Assembly: GCA_016711485.1 (NCBI GenBank)
Contig: JADJSX010000009.1
Span: forward strand, 1-64,000
Reading direction: 5' to 3'
Length of the DNA stretch: 64,000 bases
Origin: Leptospiraceae bacterium
Lineage (GTDB): Bacteria; Spirochaetota; Leptospiria; Leptospirales; Leptospiraceae
Made by a program: the position numbers and the translations under genes. This document shows, one piece after another, positions 1-9,919 of this stretch (position 1 is its first letter; each line of letters starts with the position of its first letter). Under the pieces are notes generated by a model that saw only the letters and a list, made by a program, of their open reading frames with translations, searched no databases and had not been told where the DNA came from.

Positions 1-194
1 CTCTCTGAATCAGTTTTCAATTTTTATTTAAAAACTGGAGTGGGATAAAGTTTCAATCACAGCATTTAAGGATCCTGAAAAGCAAAGGCAAAGATAAGGC
101 AGTCCAGACTTTTAATGGATCGATGTTCTTATTACAAAGTTTCCTCACCCGGAGAGAATTGGGACGGTGTATTTACCCGTAAACATAAATAAAA
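1..194. other. no intact gene; leading degenerate stretch
   Basis: No open frame of useful length was found on either strand. Short peptide-like stretches occur in shifting frames, so this may be the end of a decayed neighbour of the FecR pseudogene that follows. I cannot name it. Confidence 0.3.
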
Positions 195-2315
195 ATGAGA
201 GATCGTTCTTACTTTACTATTTTATTATTACTTTTGATTATCTTTACTATAGCTCTATTTTCCTATATAAAAATATGAACGAAGGTGCAAGTGGAAATGA
301 TAATATGATCATTGGAGTTCTCCTTTAAAAATCAAACGATAGAAAGAAAATACGATTCAGATGTAATCTGGGAAAAGTAGAATCCAGTTTAATTAGAAAG
401 CAAAGATACAATTAGTTCTGGGGACTTTTAGGATGCTCTCTTACTCTAAACGATAGTAAAAATAAATATCAACGGAAATACGTATGATTTATTTAGATGT
501 GACAGAAAGGAGACATCAATCTAAATTGCCTATGGTTCAATGTCTCTTGCTAAAAAAAGGAGACGGAGCGAGATCAAATGGTAGTTGTAAAAATAAAATC
601 AGGCACAAATACGGTCGAAGTGAAAAATTCTAGAACTTTCTCTTGAAAAGAAAGGAAAAGAGAGAAATTATCCTTTCATGTAAAAGAGGAACTGCTAAAA
701 TTTTAAATGGAAATAAAGAGAAAAAGAATTAAAAGCAAATGAAACTGCAAAATTAAATAGTTTAGATCTTGAAGTTTCAAGGTTAATATCAATTTGCTCA
801 CTCCGGCAGACGGAAGTATTTTCAAAAACTAGATTCTATTCAGTAAATTTTTCTTGGAATTCTGAAATGCAACAAATCTAAAATTAGAAATCTCCTACGA
901 CTCAAGATTTAAGAACATTTACAAAATATACAATGTAACTGAAAATTCCTTCACCGCAAACCTTTCACAAGGAAATTATTATTGGAGAATTTCTTGAAAT
1001 TGGGGAAAAATAAAAAAAGCAAATTCGTGAGAAAGTAGCCCATTTGAAAAATTCTTTGTAAACACAGTTTCTCCCCCTACTCTACTTTCTCCAAAAAATA
1101 ATCAAGTATTTAGTTTTTTTAACAGTAGCGCCTATCGTTCAATTTAGCTGGAAAAAAAGAGAAACAGCGGCTAGTTATAGATTAGAAATAAGTAAAATAA
1201 AAATTTTCCGAAATTATAAAATCATCAAACACAGTAATCTTCTATTGGAGTCGATAAACTAGAGCCGGGAAATTACTTTGCGCGAGTTATAATTGATCCA
1301 ATCCGAGAAAAATTTAAACAGAACCTTCTCAAATTATATCGTTTCAAAAAAAAAAAAGAAAGATTTGGACGCTCCAATTTTAGTAAATTCTGGCGTGCCG
1401 AAGAAATTAGTGCAAATGCTTTCGAAAAATCAGGATACATTTCAAATACAAGATTCAATTGAAACGGCAGAATACACTCTAGAAGTTTCTTCCGACTCAA
1501 AGGTTTTCGAAAATCATAAAAGAAGAAACCAATCATACAAACCAAATCAAACTGAATACAAAATTAGAAAAGAGGAGATTACTACTGGAGAGTCTATGGT
1601 AAAACAGGAGATGGAAAAAAACTCCCTATTCCGGAACTGGCAAGTTTTCTCTGAAAGATAATCAACCTGTTGGAATTAATTTCTCCCAAAAATAATTCTC
1701 CAATCGATATAAGCAGCAGCCATTCGATTTTTTTTCAGTGGAAAAGACCTTCTTATAAAGCAAAATTCCTATTTGAGATATCTGAATCTTCAGATTTTAA
1801 TAAAAAAATTCATTCTTTAGAAACAGAAAATTTTTCAGAATCCTATTCGATTAATCAAGAAGGAAAATACTATTGGAGAGTAATTTCATTAAGTGAAGAT
1901 GGATCTAATTTAGCAAAAAGCCCAACTTATAGTTTTCAGACACAAGAAATTAAGGAGCTAATTCCTGTTTACCCATCAAAAAATGAAAAAATTGATATGA
2001 CGCCGCTGAATTCAATTAATTTTAAATGGGAGAAAATTCAAATGGAGCTACGGTTGTATTAGAATTTGCAAAGAAAAATCTGGAAATAAAAAACTAATAG
2101 TGAGAACAAAAATTAAAAGTGCGCACAATTATTTGTTCAAAGATTTAAACAATTTAGATGAGGGTAACTTTATTTGGACTCTACAAGAATCTTCGGATTC
2201 GGAAGAAGAAGGTAAAATAAGACCCAAAAAACGACTATTCCATTTAAAATTTATTTATCAAATAAACCGGAAGCTCCCAAAATTAAAACACCAGAAAAAA
2301 ATTTATGTTGAATAA
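195..2315 (+). pseudogene. FecR-domain protein with Fn3-like repeats, decayed
   Basis: The ATG at 195 opens a hydrophobic N-terminal anchor (MRDRSYFTILLLLLIIFTIA) that soon hits a stop. Reading on through three frames recovers pieces typical of leptospiral FecR proteins: DSDVIWEK, LESKDTISSGDF, KININGN, IAYGSMSLAKKGDGA and KIKSGTNTVEVKNS. Then come repeated Fn3-like units ending in YYWRI, YYWRV and KYYWRV (near 985, 1585 and 1870). At least eight frame changes or stops separate them, including two TGA codons where repeat logic expects Trp (near 993 and 1027). Intact family members are membrane-anchored envelope proteins of unclear function. The last part (1670-2062, 2100-2315) is the best preserved. 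The tail overlaps the next gene by 11 bases. Too broken to yield a full protein. Confidence 0.8.
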
Positions 2316-3543
2316 GTTATTATCCGCAATATTAATCCTATTTCTACTAATTCCAATTGTCAGCCAGGAAATAGATATAGAAAATCCAATTTTGACTTGG
2401 GAAGCAATACCAAATGCAAACGGATACCAGTTACAAATTCGAAATGAATCAGAAGAAATTATTGTAGAAAAAAAAACGACTGAGAGTTCGTATACATTGA
2501 ATTTACCTCCCGGCAAATATTCACATAGGGTTGGATCTTATAATAAATTTGGAAAAATATCTTCTTATTCTGAATGGTTTAGCTTTAATATTACAAAGAC
2601 ATTAGAACCGGAAGTAACAAATCCTAAACAAGTAATAGGTTCAAAAACCGAATTAGAAATGAAAATACTTATTGAAGGTAAAAATTTTTATAAGGATACT
2701 TTGATTAGCCTCAAAAATGAAATTGAATCAGTTGCAATCATCAAAACAAAACTAAAAAAGAACGGGTATGAATTAACTATCGATAATGAAAATACGAAAA
2801 TAGGCAATTATGACTTAACCTTAGAAAATCCTAGAAAAAAAATTCTAGTAATAAAAGATTTTTATATTTTAAAGTCTGATCCTGTAATATCAGTTATCCC
2901 AGATGATAATGTAGATAAAGACAAAGTTGTAGATAAAGACAAAGTTGTAGATAAAGACAAAGTTGTAGATAAAGACAAAGTTGTAGATAAAGACAAAGAT
3001 GTGGATAAAGACAAAAAGGAAACAGAAAGTAAGGTAGAAACCCTAACGTATCCTTATTGGGGAGAAGCGGCTCGGTCGGCATTATTCCCCGGCTGGGGGC
3101 AGTTCAGAAAAGACCAGAAATATTCTGGATTTTTTTTCGGATTTATGCAATTGTTTCAGCAGCCTATTTTTATTCTAATTACAGTTCTTTTCAGTCCGCC
3201 CAAAAAGATTACAACCAATCCGTTACACAAAGCCTATTATTTCAAACTTTGGGTGGCGGAGAATTTGTAACTTTTTATGGTTTTTTTTCTAGTGAAGAAA
3301 AACTTCAAAAAGCTCAATCAGCTTCCGCCTCTGTATTCAATGCATCTATCATCCTTGCATCTATATACTCTTTGAATGTCCTAGATGCACTTCTTTTGGA
3401 AAATTTCAAACAAACCTCCCGAACAAACTAGTTTTCATTTTTTTACAAATTTTCAAATTCAACCGCTTGCGAATAGTAATTATATTACAAACCCACAGAA
3501 TAATTCTTCTCGTATAGAGTTTGGATTACAATTCAAATTCTAG
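2305..3543 (+). pseudogene. exported repeat protein with DUF5683-like C-terminus, frameshifted
   Basis: Starts at ATG 2305 with a signal peptide (hydrophobic to about residue 18, then SQE). A Fn3-like unit follows (residues 25-95, with LPPGKYSHRVGSY), then an IPT/TIG-like stretch (about 105-190), six VDKDKV-type repeats (about 203-238) and a segment resembling DUF5683 (WGEAARSALFPGWGQF). Frame is lost in a run of eight T at 3130-3137: one extra T would join the next reading (FRIYAIVSAAYFYSNYSSF). A second shift near 3395-3420 is needed to reach the last frame, which ends at 3543 in SSRIEFGLQFKF, an outer-membrane-like end with terminal Phe. As written, translation stops at 3270. It is probably paired with the upstream FecR gene. 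Function unknown. Confidence 0.7.
2911..3018 (+). repeat. six tandem 18-bp repeats coding VDKDKV
   Basis: Unit GTAGATAAAGACAAAGTT: four identical copies, a fifth ending in GAT and a sixth starting GTGGAT and ending AAG. The repeats lie in frame in the exported-protein gene and encode a charged hydrophilic linker. Because the unit is a multiple of three, copy change would alter linker length but not frame. Confidence 0.95.
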
Positions 3544-4310
3544 TTTAAAAATTATATCCAACGGAAAACCATATATTACGTCTTTCTAATGGAAGTAAAG
3601 TAGCAAATTGCTGTCCGTTAGCTGACCTTGCTCCTGGATCAAAATATTGAGTATTCGATAAATTATAAACCTGGATTTGCATAAACATTCCATTATAAAA
3701 CAAATCCTCCCATCTAATATTTAATTTCCCCATTATATATCTTTCAGTAGATTTAACTGGATTAGTTGCAATATTACGTCTAACGTCTGAATAATTAATT
3801 CCGATATGAAATGAAAGTTTATTTAAAATATAATATGTAAAGCCTATATTCGCTTTATGAGGGTGCGATAACGGGAATTGCACCAGTGTTCGGAACTGCA
3901 TTTGTTTTCATTATTTTATTAAAAATATCAATAATATAATCGTCTCCTACCCTTCCTTGCGTGGAAGGAACTGCCCCAATTATGTCTGTATAAGTTCCTT
4001 TGTTGTAAGTATAATTAAAAAATACCTTAAGTTTATCAGTAAACTTAAACTCTGTCGAGATTTCAGTTCCGTAAATTTTTGCTCCTCCGATATTTTGATT
4101 TTGTGAGAAAAAAGATCCAGGTCTTTGCGGATTAGCTTCAAAAGTTTGCGCATCAATGATTATATCCGATATACTACTATAATAACTCATAACGGATAAG
4201 TAATAATTACTCAAAAATCGATATCCAAAGCCTAACTCGGTGGATTTAAGTCTTTCTGGTTTTAAATTTGAATTCAATTTTCTTACAGCTGAAGTTGCAA
4301 ACATCTCTTG

Positions 4311-4320
4311 CCCTGTCGGG
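4311..4320. repeat. target site duplication, left copy
   Basis: CCCTGTCGGG directly borders the left inverted repeat of the insertion sequence. The same ten bases follow the right end at 5511-5520. Confidence 0.93.
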
Positions 4321-5510
4321 TAGGGCAAACGCATTTAAAAACCTATGATTTTACTGCGATATTTATCATCCCATCCTGCGGCGCGTCGTTTTCCTTTTAC
4401 TCCAATCTTAATTGTGGTATCATTCTTCAAGAAATTTAGAGCAATTTTTCTGATGATGGAAAATTTTCGGCAGCGTAGCCAGCACGAATTCGACTATCAT
4501 CTTCTCGAAAAACGACATCTAAAATCCAGTGACAAGAGTTTTCAATTTGCCAATGAGTTCTTACAGATTTCTGAAAAAGTTCAGGGTTAGTTAAACTAGA
4601 AATAAAATATCGAGACTCTATAGATTTTTTCCTTGGTATTCTCGCTCGGAACGAACCATTCCTACACTTTTCAATCCCTTCCATTCGTCTTTCTTAGAAA
4701 TCCAATCAATATCGGATAATAGCCAGTATTCTCTTTTTTCAATTCGACCATGTCCTTTTTGCTCTGTCATTGAATAACCGACATTTACCCTTTTCAAATC
4801 CAGAAAGCAATTGTTGCTCAAAATAATTCAAAACCTCTTTATACACTGTCGGTTGATTCTCCTTCAAGGCTATCGCATAATCGCCTTTTTGCTCTATAAT
4901 CTTTTCTGTAATCTTTTTCTGACAGCCCATTGCGTCAATAGATACAATGCTATTCTTCACTTTTATCTGAGAAAGCAATTCAGGAATCGCTGTAATTTCA
5001 TTACTCTTCTCCTCTACTTTTACTTGCCCCAAGGTAATTCCACTCTTACTTGACCACGCACTTACAATATGAATCGGAAATTTATTGTTCTTTTTATCGA
5101 CCGAACGTCTTACAGTTTTCCCATCTATTGAAATTAAATCTAAACCTTCTACGATATTCGGATTAAATAATTCCATCGCCAACTCAGAAAACTTTTTAGG
5201 GTCTAACAGCGAAAAGACTCTATTAAATGTATCATGCGATGGAATACCATTCTCTAACTTTATGAATTTCCGCAACCATTCTATTTTCAAATTACCAAAC
5301 TCTTCTATTTCATTCCAATCGTCCGCTCCACTTATGATGGAAACGATTGCTACAAATATTATATCTACTAGTAAATGCTTTCTTCCTCGCTCTATTCGCG
5401 GATCAATTAGCTCATTAAAATGTTCGTATATGTTTAACTGTTCGTTCATTCATAACAATATTTTCTTTCCATCCAGTTGTACAAGTCTCTTTTTTAATGC
5501 GTTTGCCCTA
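4321..5510 (-). mobile_element. ISAs1-type insertion sequence, 1190 bp
   Basis: The ends are inverted repeats: TAGGGCAAACGCATT at 4321-4335, with its exact complement at 5496-5510 (AATGCGTTTGCCCTA). After that both continue into A/T runs. A perfect 10-bp duplication flanks the element, which fits the 8-10 bp expected for ISAs1. The single transposase gene runs on the minus strand and fills nearly the whole element. It interrupts the TonB-dependent receptor gene in the same orientation. The ends and duplication are intact, so the insertion is probably recent, although the transposase frame is broken. Confidence 0.93.
4335..5449 (-). pseudogene. ISAs1 family DDE transposase, frameshifted
   Basis: The protein begins MNEQLNIYEHFNELIDPRIE and contains the family hallmarks LVDIIFVAIVSIISGADDW, SIDGKTVRRS (first catalytic Asp), VSIDAMGCQ (second Asp) and, much later, THWQIENSCHW with the expected Glu. 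The frame breaks three times. Near 4790 it moves into VGYSMTEQKGHGRIEKREYW. Near 4625 it moves into KKSIESRYFISSL. Near 4465 one added T would give ENFSIIRKIALNFL and carry the protein to a natural stop at 4335-4337, 14 bases inside the end. All catalytic residues survive on paper, but no single frame encodes the enzyme. Either it is dead or the sequence has base-calling errors. Confidence 0.88.
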
Positions 5511-5520
5511 CCCTGTCGGG
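5511..5520. repeat. target site duplication, right copy
   Basis: CCCTGTCGGG, identical to 4311-4320, directly abuts the right inverted repeat of the ISAs1-type element. Confidence 0.93.
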
Positions 5521-7225
5521 GCACGAAACCCACTACCTAAAAGACCCTTTAAAGTAAAATTTTTTGTTAAATTGTAAATAGCCGCAAACCTAGGAGTGTG
5601 AATTTCTCCGAAGACCGAATTATAATCGTAACGATATCCAGCAGTAAGAGTTAAATCTTCTAACGGTCGATAAGCTTGCTGTAAATATAATGCTAAATTT
5701 CGAATTTCAAATCTATCTATAGCAGTTAATGGTGAATTACCTTTGGGTATGTTAAAGTAAGTTCCCTCAAGTCCAGAAATAGTTGATAAATGTTGATTTT
5801 TTGTATACTCAAAAGTTTCTCTTATCCCATAAGAATAATCCGGTCTAGAAAAGTAGCCAAATTAAAACCACCAGGTCTATATTCTGAATTGGGTCCGACT
5901 TTTTTTAAGTTTTCGTTGAAAGTAGAACTGATAACATCAGTCTGTCTTGCAAAAACTTCTGAATCTATACTAGTTCGAGCATTAAACTTATAAAGATATC
6001 CAACACTCAGAGCATTTTGTCGATTATGAATTTCACTTCCTCTAGAGCCTGCAGGGCTAATACCGTAAATTAATCCGACACGACGAAAATTATTTCTTGA
6101 ATCAAAATTATTTGTTTCTAAACCTCTTTCCTTAAAATCCGATACGTATGTCCCATTATTGAATGTCCCTGCACCCTGCAAATACTGCCAATTAATTGTT
6201 TGAAATCGAAAACCTCCTACACTTAATTTACCGGATATATTATAAGTATCCGCTCCTGACATATTATATTTCGGACTCCAGTAGTATCCAACTGAATTTC
6301 CATCAGGCTTACAAGTACCTCCACATGCATTTGATTCAAGCGCATAATCCACATTATTTGGATTAATATTTTTTTTATCTAAATGCTGATTTTGTCCAAA
6401 ATTAGGTCCTTGCGTTTTATAATAATACCCGCTTACACTATATTGAAAAGACTCGTCTTGTTTACCACTTCCACGCACTGAAAAATTAGTCATGTAACTA
6501 GGATTTCTAAAATTACTCTCCCATGTCCCATAAGTGACATCTATACTGTTGCCTGGATTACCTTTACCATCTTTCGTGATTATATTAATTGTTCCGCTAA
6601 AAGCACCACTACCGTGTAAGGCAGCCGCGGGTCCTGCAAGTATTTCGATTCTTTTAACATTATGTAACGGATATTCAGTATTGCCCGATCTAACAGACTG
6701 TTCGCTAATTCCCATGTCAGGCAGTCCATCTATATAAAATAAAGTTCTTTGGTTATTTCCTACAATTCCTCTCTGGTGAAATAAAGTAGGAAATTGTCCA
6801 TACATATTTTGAATATCAAATCCGGGTGTATCTTTCAAGGCATCGGATAACCATCTATATCCTCTTTCTCTAATTTGTTTATCTGTAATTACGTAAATAG
6901 CAGAAGGTGCGTCAGTTACTTTCTGTTCTCTTTTCGAGGCAGTAATTACAATGCTGTCTTCGAGTTTAAAAAATTCTTCTTCGTTTTTTAAACTAGTTTC
7001 CTTTTTTAAATCTGTCGATTTCTCTAATTCTAAAATTCGATCCCTGATAATTTCTTTTCGATTTTCCAGTTCATCTAATTCATATTGAAGTTTTTGTTTT
7101 TCTAATTCAGAATTTTTAGAACTTTCCGAATTGGCTTGGGAAAATATAGTTTGTGATAAATTGAATGATATAAGTATTAGTAAAACGTATTTATTGTACA
7201 TTGAATTTCTAAATTATTTTACTAT

Positions 7226-7342
7226 TTCACCTTTCACAAGGTGAAACAAATATTCGAATGAACGATGCGCCTAGCGTCGGGTTTACCGCCGCAGGTTATT
7301 AATCCGATCACTTCATTAGAATTTCCTAATATTCTCAAAATC
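7226..7342. repeat. MITE-like dispersed repeat, copy 1 (right end lost)
   Basis: Begins with TTCACCTTTCACAAGGTGAA, a variant of the left terminus of copy 2. It shares with copy 2 the inner core around GCGCCTAGCGTCGGG and CCGCCGCAGGTTATT, and the tail CCTAATATTCTCAAAATC. The right terminus ending in TTGCGTAAGGTC is not seen. It lies upstream of the receptor pseudogene. Confidence 0.65.
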
Positions 7343-7406
7343 TTATTTACTCTTTATTTTTTAAAATTCTCTTAGAGTGGTTTATTATTTGAATTTTCCA
7401 TTAAAA

Positions 7407-7763
7407 TTATTTGGTAGCCTTATCTCTGTATTTGATTGCTACTCCTCGTGCCTTCCAAGTATACGTATTGTAAAAAATAAAAATTCCATATTGTTCAATG
7501 TCAAATGTGTAATTCATTATATCATCAGCACCCATCTTTTTGGCCTTTTCTTCGAGTATGCTAAAGCCATTTCCTCCCATGCTTACAAGAAATACATAAT
7601 CCTTAATTACACCTTCCGCTTCTACCTTTCCTAAAATTTGATAATCATCAGTGGTTAATTGATATATGGTAGCTTTGTTTAATGTCATTGGAGCTTTTAC
7701 GTCTCTATACAAACAATTATTCGTAAATAAAAATGCTGAAACCAAAATTATAATTAATTTCAT
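7407..7763 (-). CDS. small putative lipoprotein, TRL-like
   Basis: 118 residues. The N-terminus MKLIIILVSAFLFTNNC is a short signal sequence ending in a Cys that could be lipidated; the lipobox is relaxed, which spirochaetes tolerate. The mature part has a central Gly-rich turn (VSMGGNGFSILEEKAKKMGADDI) followed by beta-rich sequence, reminiscent of small TRL-like or heavy-metal-binding-like lipoproteins in which a helix carries xxAAKKAGA. I am not sure of the family. An AGAGGT ribosome site lies about 9 bases ahead of the ATG. It stands alone between two repeat copies, so neighbours give no hint of function. Confidence 0.7.
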   Translation of the reverse strand: MKLIIILVSAFLFTNNCLYRDVKAPMTLNKATIYQLTTDDYQILGKVEAEGVIKDYVFLVSMGGNGFSILEEKAKKMGADDIMNYTFDIEQYGIFIFYNTYTWKARGVAIKYRDKATK

Positions 7764-7847
7764 ATCTTAATACCTCTAACAAATTATGGAAACAGTTATT
7801 TATTAGGTCAAGATATTTAATTTCTAAATACTACTTTTAGTTACAAA

Positions 7848-8002
7848 CTCACCTTACGCAAGGTGAGTCCAGCGTCCACTTGAGGTTTGCACCTAGCGGT
7901 GGGCTTGCTGCCGCAGGCTATTGAATTTATTAATTCATTAACATTCTCTAATATTCTCAAAATCATCTTTGGCTCCTTAAATTATCAATTTTGCGTAAGG
8001 TC
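7848..8002. repeat. MITE-like repeat, copy 2, with 9-bp flanking duplication
   Basis: The left end CTCACCTTACGCAAGGTGAG and right end TTTTGCGTAAGGTC are inverted (shared core ACCTTACGCAA). The 9-bp direct repeat AGTTACAAA flanks it at 7839-7847 and 8003-8011. No coding frame inside. The right-hand duplication contains the stop codon of the diguanylate cyclase gene. These are signs of a non-autonomous transposable element. Confidence 0.82.
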
Positions 8003-8004
8003 AG

Positions 8005-9912
8005 TTACAAATAAGAAATTCGATTTCTTCCCTGTTCTTTGGAAAGATACAATGCTTGGTCTGCGAGAGAAATTAATTCTTTTGGAGACTTTTTTACGTT
8101 GGGGATAATTGTAGATATTCCTATACTAATTGAAACAAATTTGCTAATAGTCGATTTTTGATGCGGAATAGCTTTCCTTTTTAGTTTTTTCATAATCCGT
8201 TCTGCAATTAAGAAAGCACCATCTTTTTCCGTATTCGGAAGAACCAGTATAAACTCCTCTCCACCATAACGAGCCACAAAGTCCGCAGATCTTTTGATAG
8301 ACTTTAATGCAATTTCTGCTATTTGTGTTAGGCAAACATCACCGTGTAAATGTCCATAGAAATCATTGTATTGTTTAAAAAAATCTACATCAAATATAAT
8401 TAAAGAAAGTGATTTTTTCTCTCTTGCAAGCCTATTCCATTCTGCTTGAATTTTTTCATCAAAATATCTTCGATTTGGAATTTGTGTTAAACTATCCACT
8501 GTAGCTAATCGCTGTAATTCTTCATTAGCAAGTTTTAATGCGTTTTCTACTTCTTCTTTTTCTTTAATTTCTATATGCAATTGTTTATTTACTTGGTCTA
8601 ACTGAATAGTTCTTTCTTTTAATTTAATCGTTCGTTCTGATACTTTCTGCTCTAATGATTGATTTAATTGTTCAAGTTCATTTGCTCTTTGTTCTAAATG
8701 AGTGATCAATATTTGAATATGATCTGCCATTTGATTAAATACTTTTGCTAGTTGACTAATTTCATCCGTACTATTAACTTTTACTCTATACATGAAATTT
8801 CCAGCCGCCATACTTTTAGATGCATTCGAAACTTCATGTAATGGAATTAATAACTGTCGAATTAAAAAACTCCCAATAATAAGGGAAATGCCAAAAACAA
8901 AAAAGGCACCTAGTATATTTCTGAATAATGCACTCTTCATACCAATTTCAACTATCGATTGCAATTGTGTCGATGCAGCAGTCGCCATTGAAACCGGAAC
9001 TACAATTCCTAACCTCCACTTCATTCCTTCTAAAGGATGAAATGCTAAATACTTATTTTCACCCTTAATAGATACTTTCATTAAAGCGGAACGCCCCAAA
9101 CCCATTTCCTTAAATGCAATATCTAAATTTTCGTCTCCTGTATTTTCCAAAGTTATAATCCCTTTATCAACAAACTTCCCAGAAGGGGCTAATTCTAATC
9201 TTGCGTGAGGTTGCGCCGCTACTAAGTTTTGTTTGTCATCCATTACAAAGGAATAACTGCCACGTGTAGGATGTAATTGATTAAATTGATTTATCAATTC
9301 TGTTAAGGATATTGAAATCCCTATAAATGATTCATATGGTTTAGCCTTATTAACGGGAGCAATCACATCGACCACCCAATCATATCCGCCATCAAATGCA
9401 CTCGGATGCGGACGACTCCAAAGTGCACTTTCTTGCGCTTTTTCGAAGTCCTTAATTTCTGGAAAATATCGAGAAAGTTGAAAAGATAATCCAAATGTAT
9501 CAGATTTTATTGGTACAAATTCAGGGTAAGTAATCAAACCTACTCTGTCGGAACTCGCATAAACTTTTGCACTTGAAATTCCTAAAGACTTATAGAGATT
9601 TTTTAAAATATATTTGGTATAATCATAATTATCCGCATTTTTTTTTCGTTGAATTCCAAACATTCCAGCTCCATAAGATGCAATGGATTGAGTATGTGCG
9701 AATTGTAACTCCATAGTTCTTGCACGTTCTCTAACTTGGTTTTTCAAAAATTGTTCAGTTTGTTGCGAAAGTATAGAATAACCTTCCTCCCCAATTCTAT
9801 TCTGAGCTTGTAGAAAGGAATACCATGTAGCTATAGAAAGTCCAACAGTCAAAGCAAACATGGACATTCCCATCAAAATTAAAAGTTTCTGCCAAAATAG
9901 AAATCTTTGCAT
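8005..9912 (-). CDS. Cache-HAMP-GGDEF diguanylate cyclase
   Basis: About 635 residues from the ATG at 9912 (a TTG two codons earlier is also possible). Order: membrane segment (residues 8-32), periplasmic double-Cache-like sensor (about 35-320), second membrane segment (about 325-352), HAMP (about 350-405), long coiled coil (405-470) and GGDEF domain (475-635). The active-site loop is RYGGEEF, and an inhibitory-site RxxD (RSAD) lies five residues before GGEEF, so product inhibition is expected. It should make cyclic di-GMP in response to an extracytoplasmic ligand. It starts a few bases after the stop of the solute-binding lipoprotein gene, so the two are very likely co-transcribed and may form one sensing unit. 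A MITE-like element abuts its stop codon. Confidence 0.93.
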   Translation of the reverse strand: MQRFLFWQKLLILMGMSMFALTVGLSIATWYSFLQAQNRIGEEGYSILSQQTEQFLKNQVRERARTMELQFAHTQSIASYGAGMFGIQRKKNADNYDYTKYILKNLYKSLGISSAKVYASSDRVGLITYPEFVPIKSDTFGLSFQLSRYFPEIKDFEKAQESALWSRPHPSAFDGGYDWVVDVIAPVNKAKPYESFIGISISLTELINQFNQLHPTRGSYSFVMDDKQNLVAAQPHARLELAPSGKFVDKGIITLENTGDENLDIAFKEMGLGRSALMKVSIKGENKYLAFHPLEGMKWRLGIVVPVSMATAASTQLQSIVEIGMKSALFRNILGAFFVFGISLIIGSFLIRQLLIPLHEVSNASKSMAAGNFMYRVKVNSTDEISQLAKVFNQMADHIQILITHLEQRANELEQLNQSLEQKVSERTIKLKERTIQLDQVNKQLHIEIKEKEEVENALKLANEELQRLATVDSLTQIPNRRYFDEKIQAEWNRLAREKKSLSLIIFDVDFFKQYNDFYGHLHGDVCLTQIAEIALKSIKRSADFVARYGGEEFILVLPNTEKDGAFLIAERIMKKLKRKAIPHQKSTISKFVSISIGISTIIPNVKKSPKELISLADQALYLSKEQGRNRISYL

Positions 9913-9919
9913 TTTCAAA

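Larger units (their letters stand above)
3545..7201 (-). pseudogene. TonB-dependent outer-membrane receptor, split by an IS
   Basis: The 5' part (7201 down to about 5850) encodes a signal peptide, a charged coiled-coil stretch (residues 25-70) and a TonB plug domain (EDSIVITASKREQKV, then the RIEILAGPAAALHGSGAFSG core). Frame is lost near 5850, where one extra base would restore FSRPDYSYG. The barrel then runs on to GSGFRAPTG. Here the IS sits; removing it and one copy of the 10-bp duplication gives GSGFRAPTGQEMFATSAVRK without a break, a motif conserved in these receptors. A further shift near 3865-3880 precedes the last part, which ends in FSVGYNF with terminal Phe. The intact gene would encode a receptor of about 800 residues for uptake of an iron complex, vitamin or similar ligand; the ligand cannot be told. 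Confidence 0.88.

Noticed and set aside
993..1029. TGA read as Trp (recoding) in the FecR region
   Set aside because: Elsewhere in the window TGG codes Trp and TGA ends intact genes; the region also has frameshifts, so decay explains it.
2911..3018. Tandem repeats that could suggest a CRISPR array
   Set aside because: The 18-bp units abut with no spacers and lie in frame in a protein gene.
2894..3082. Minus-strand frame rich in Leu, Tyr and Cys repeats
   Set aside because: It is only the complement of the VDKDKV coding repeats.
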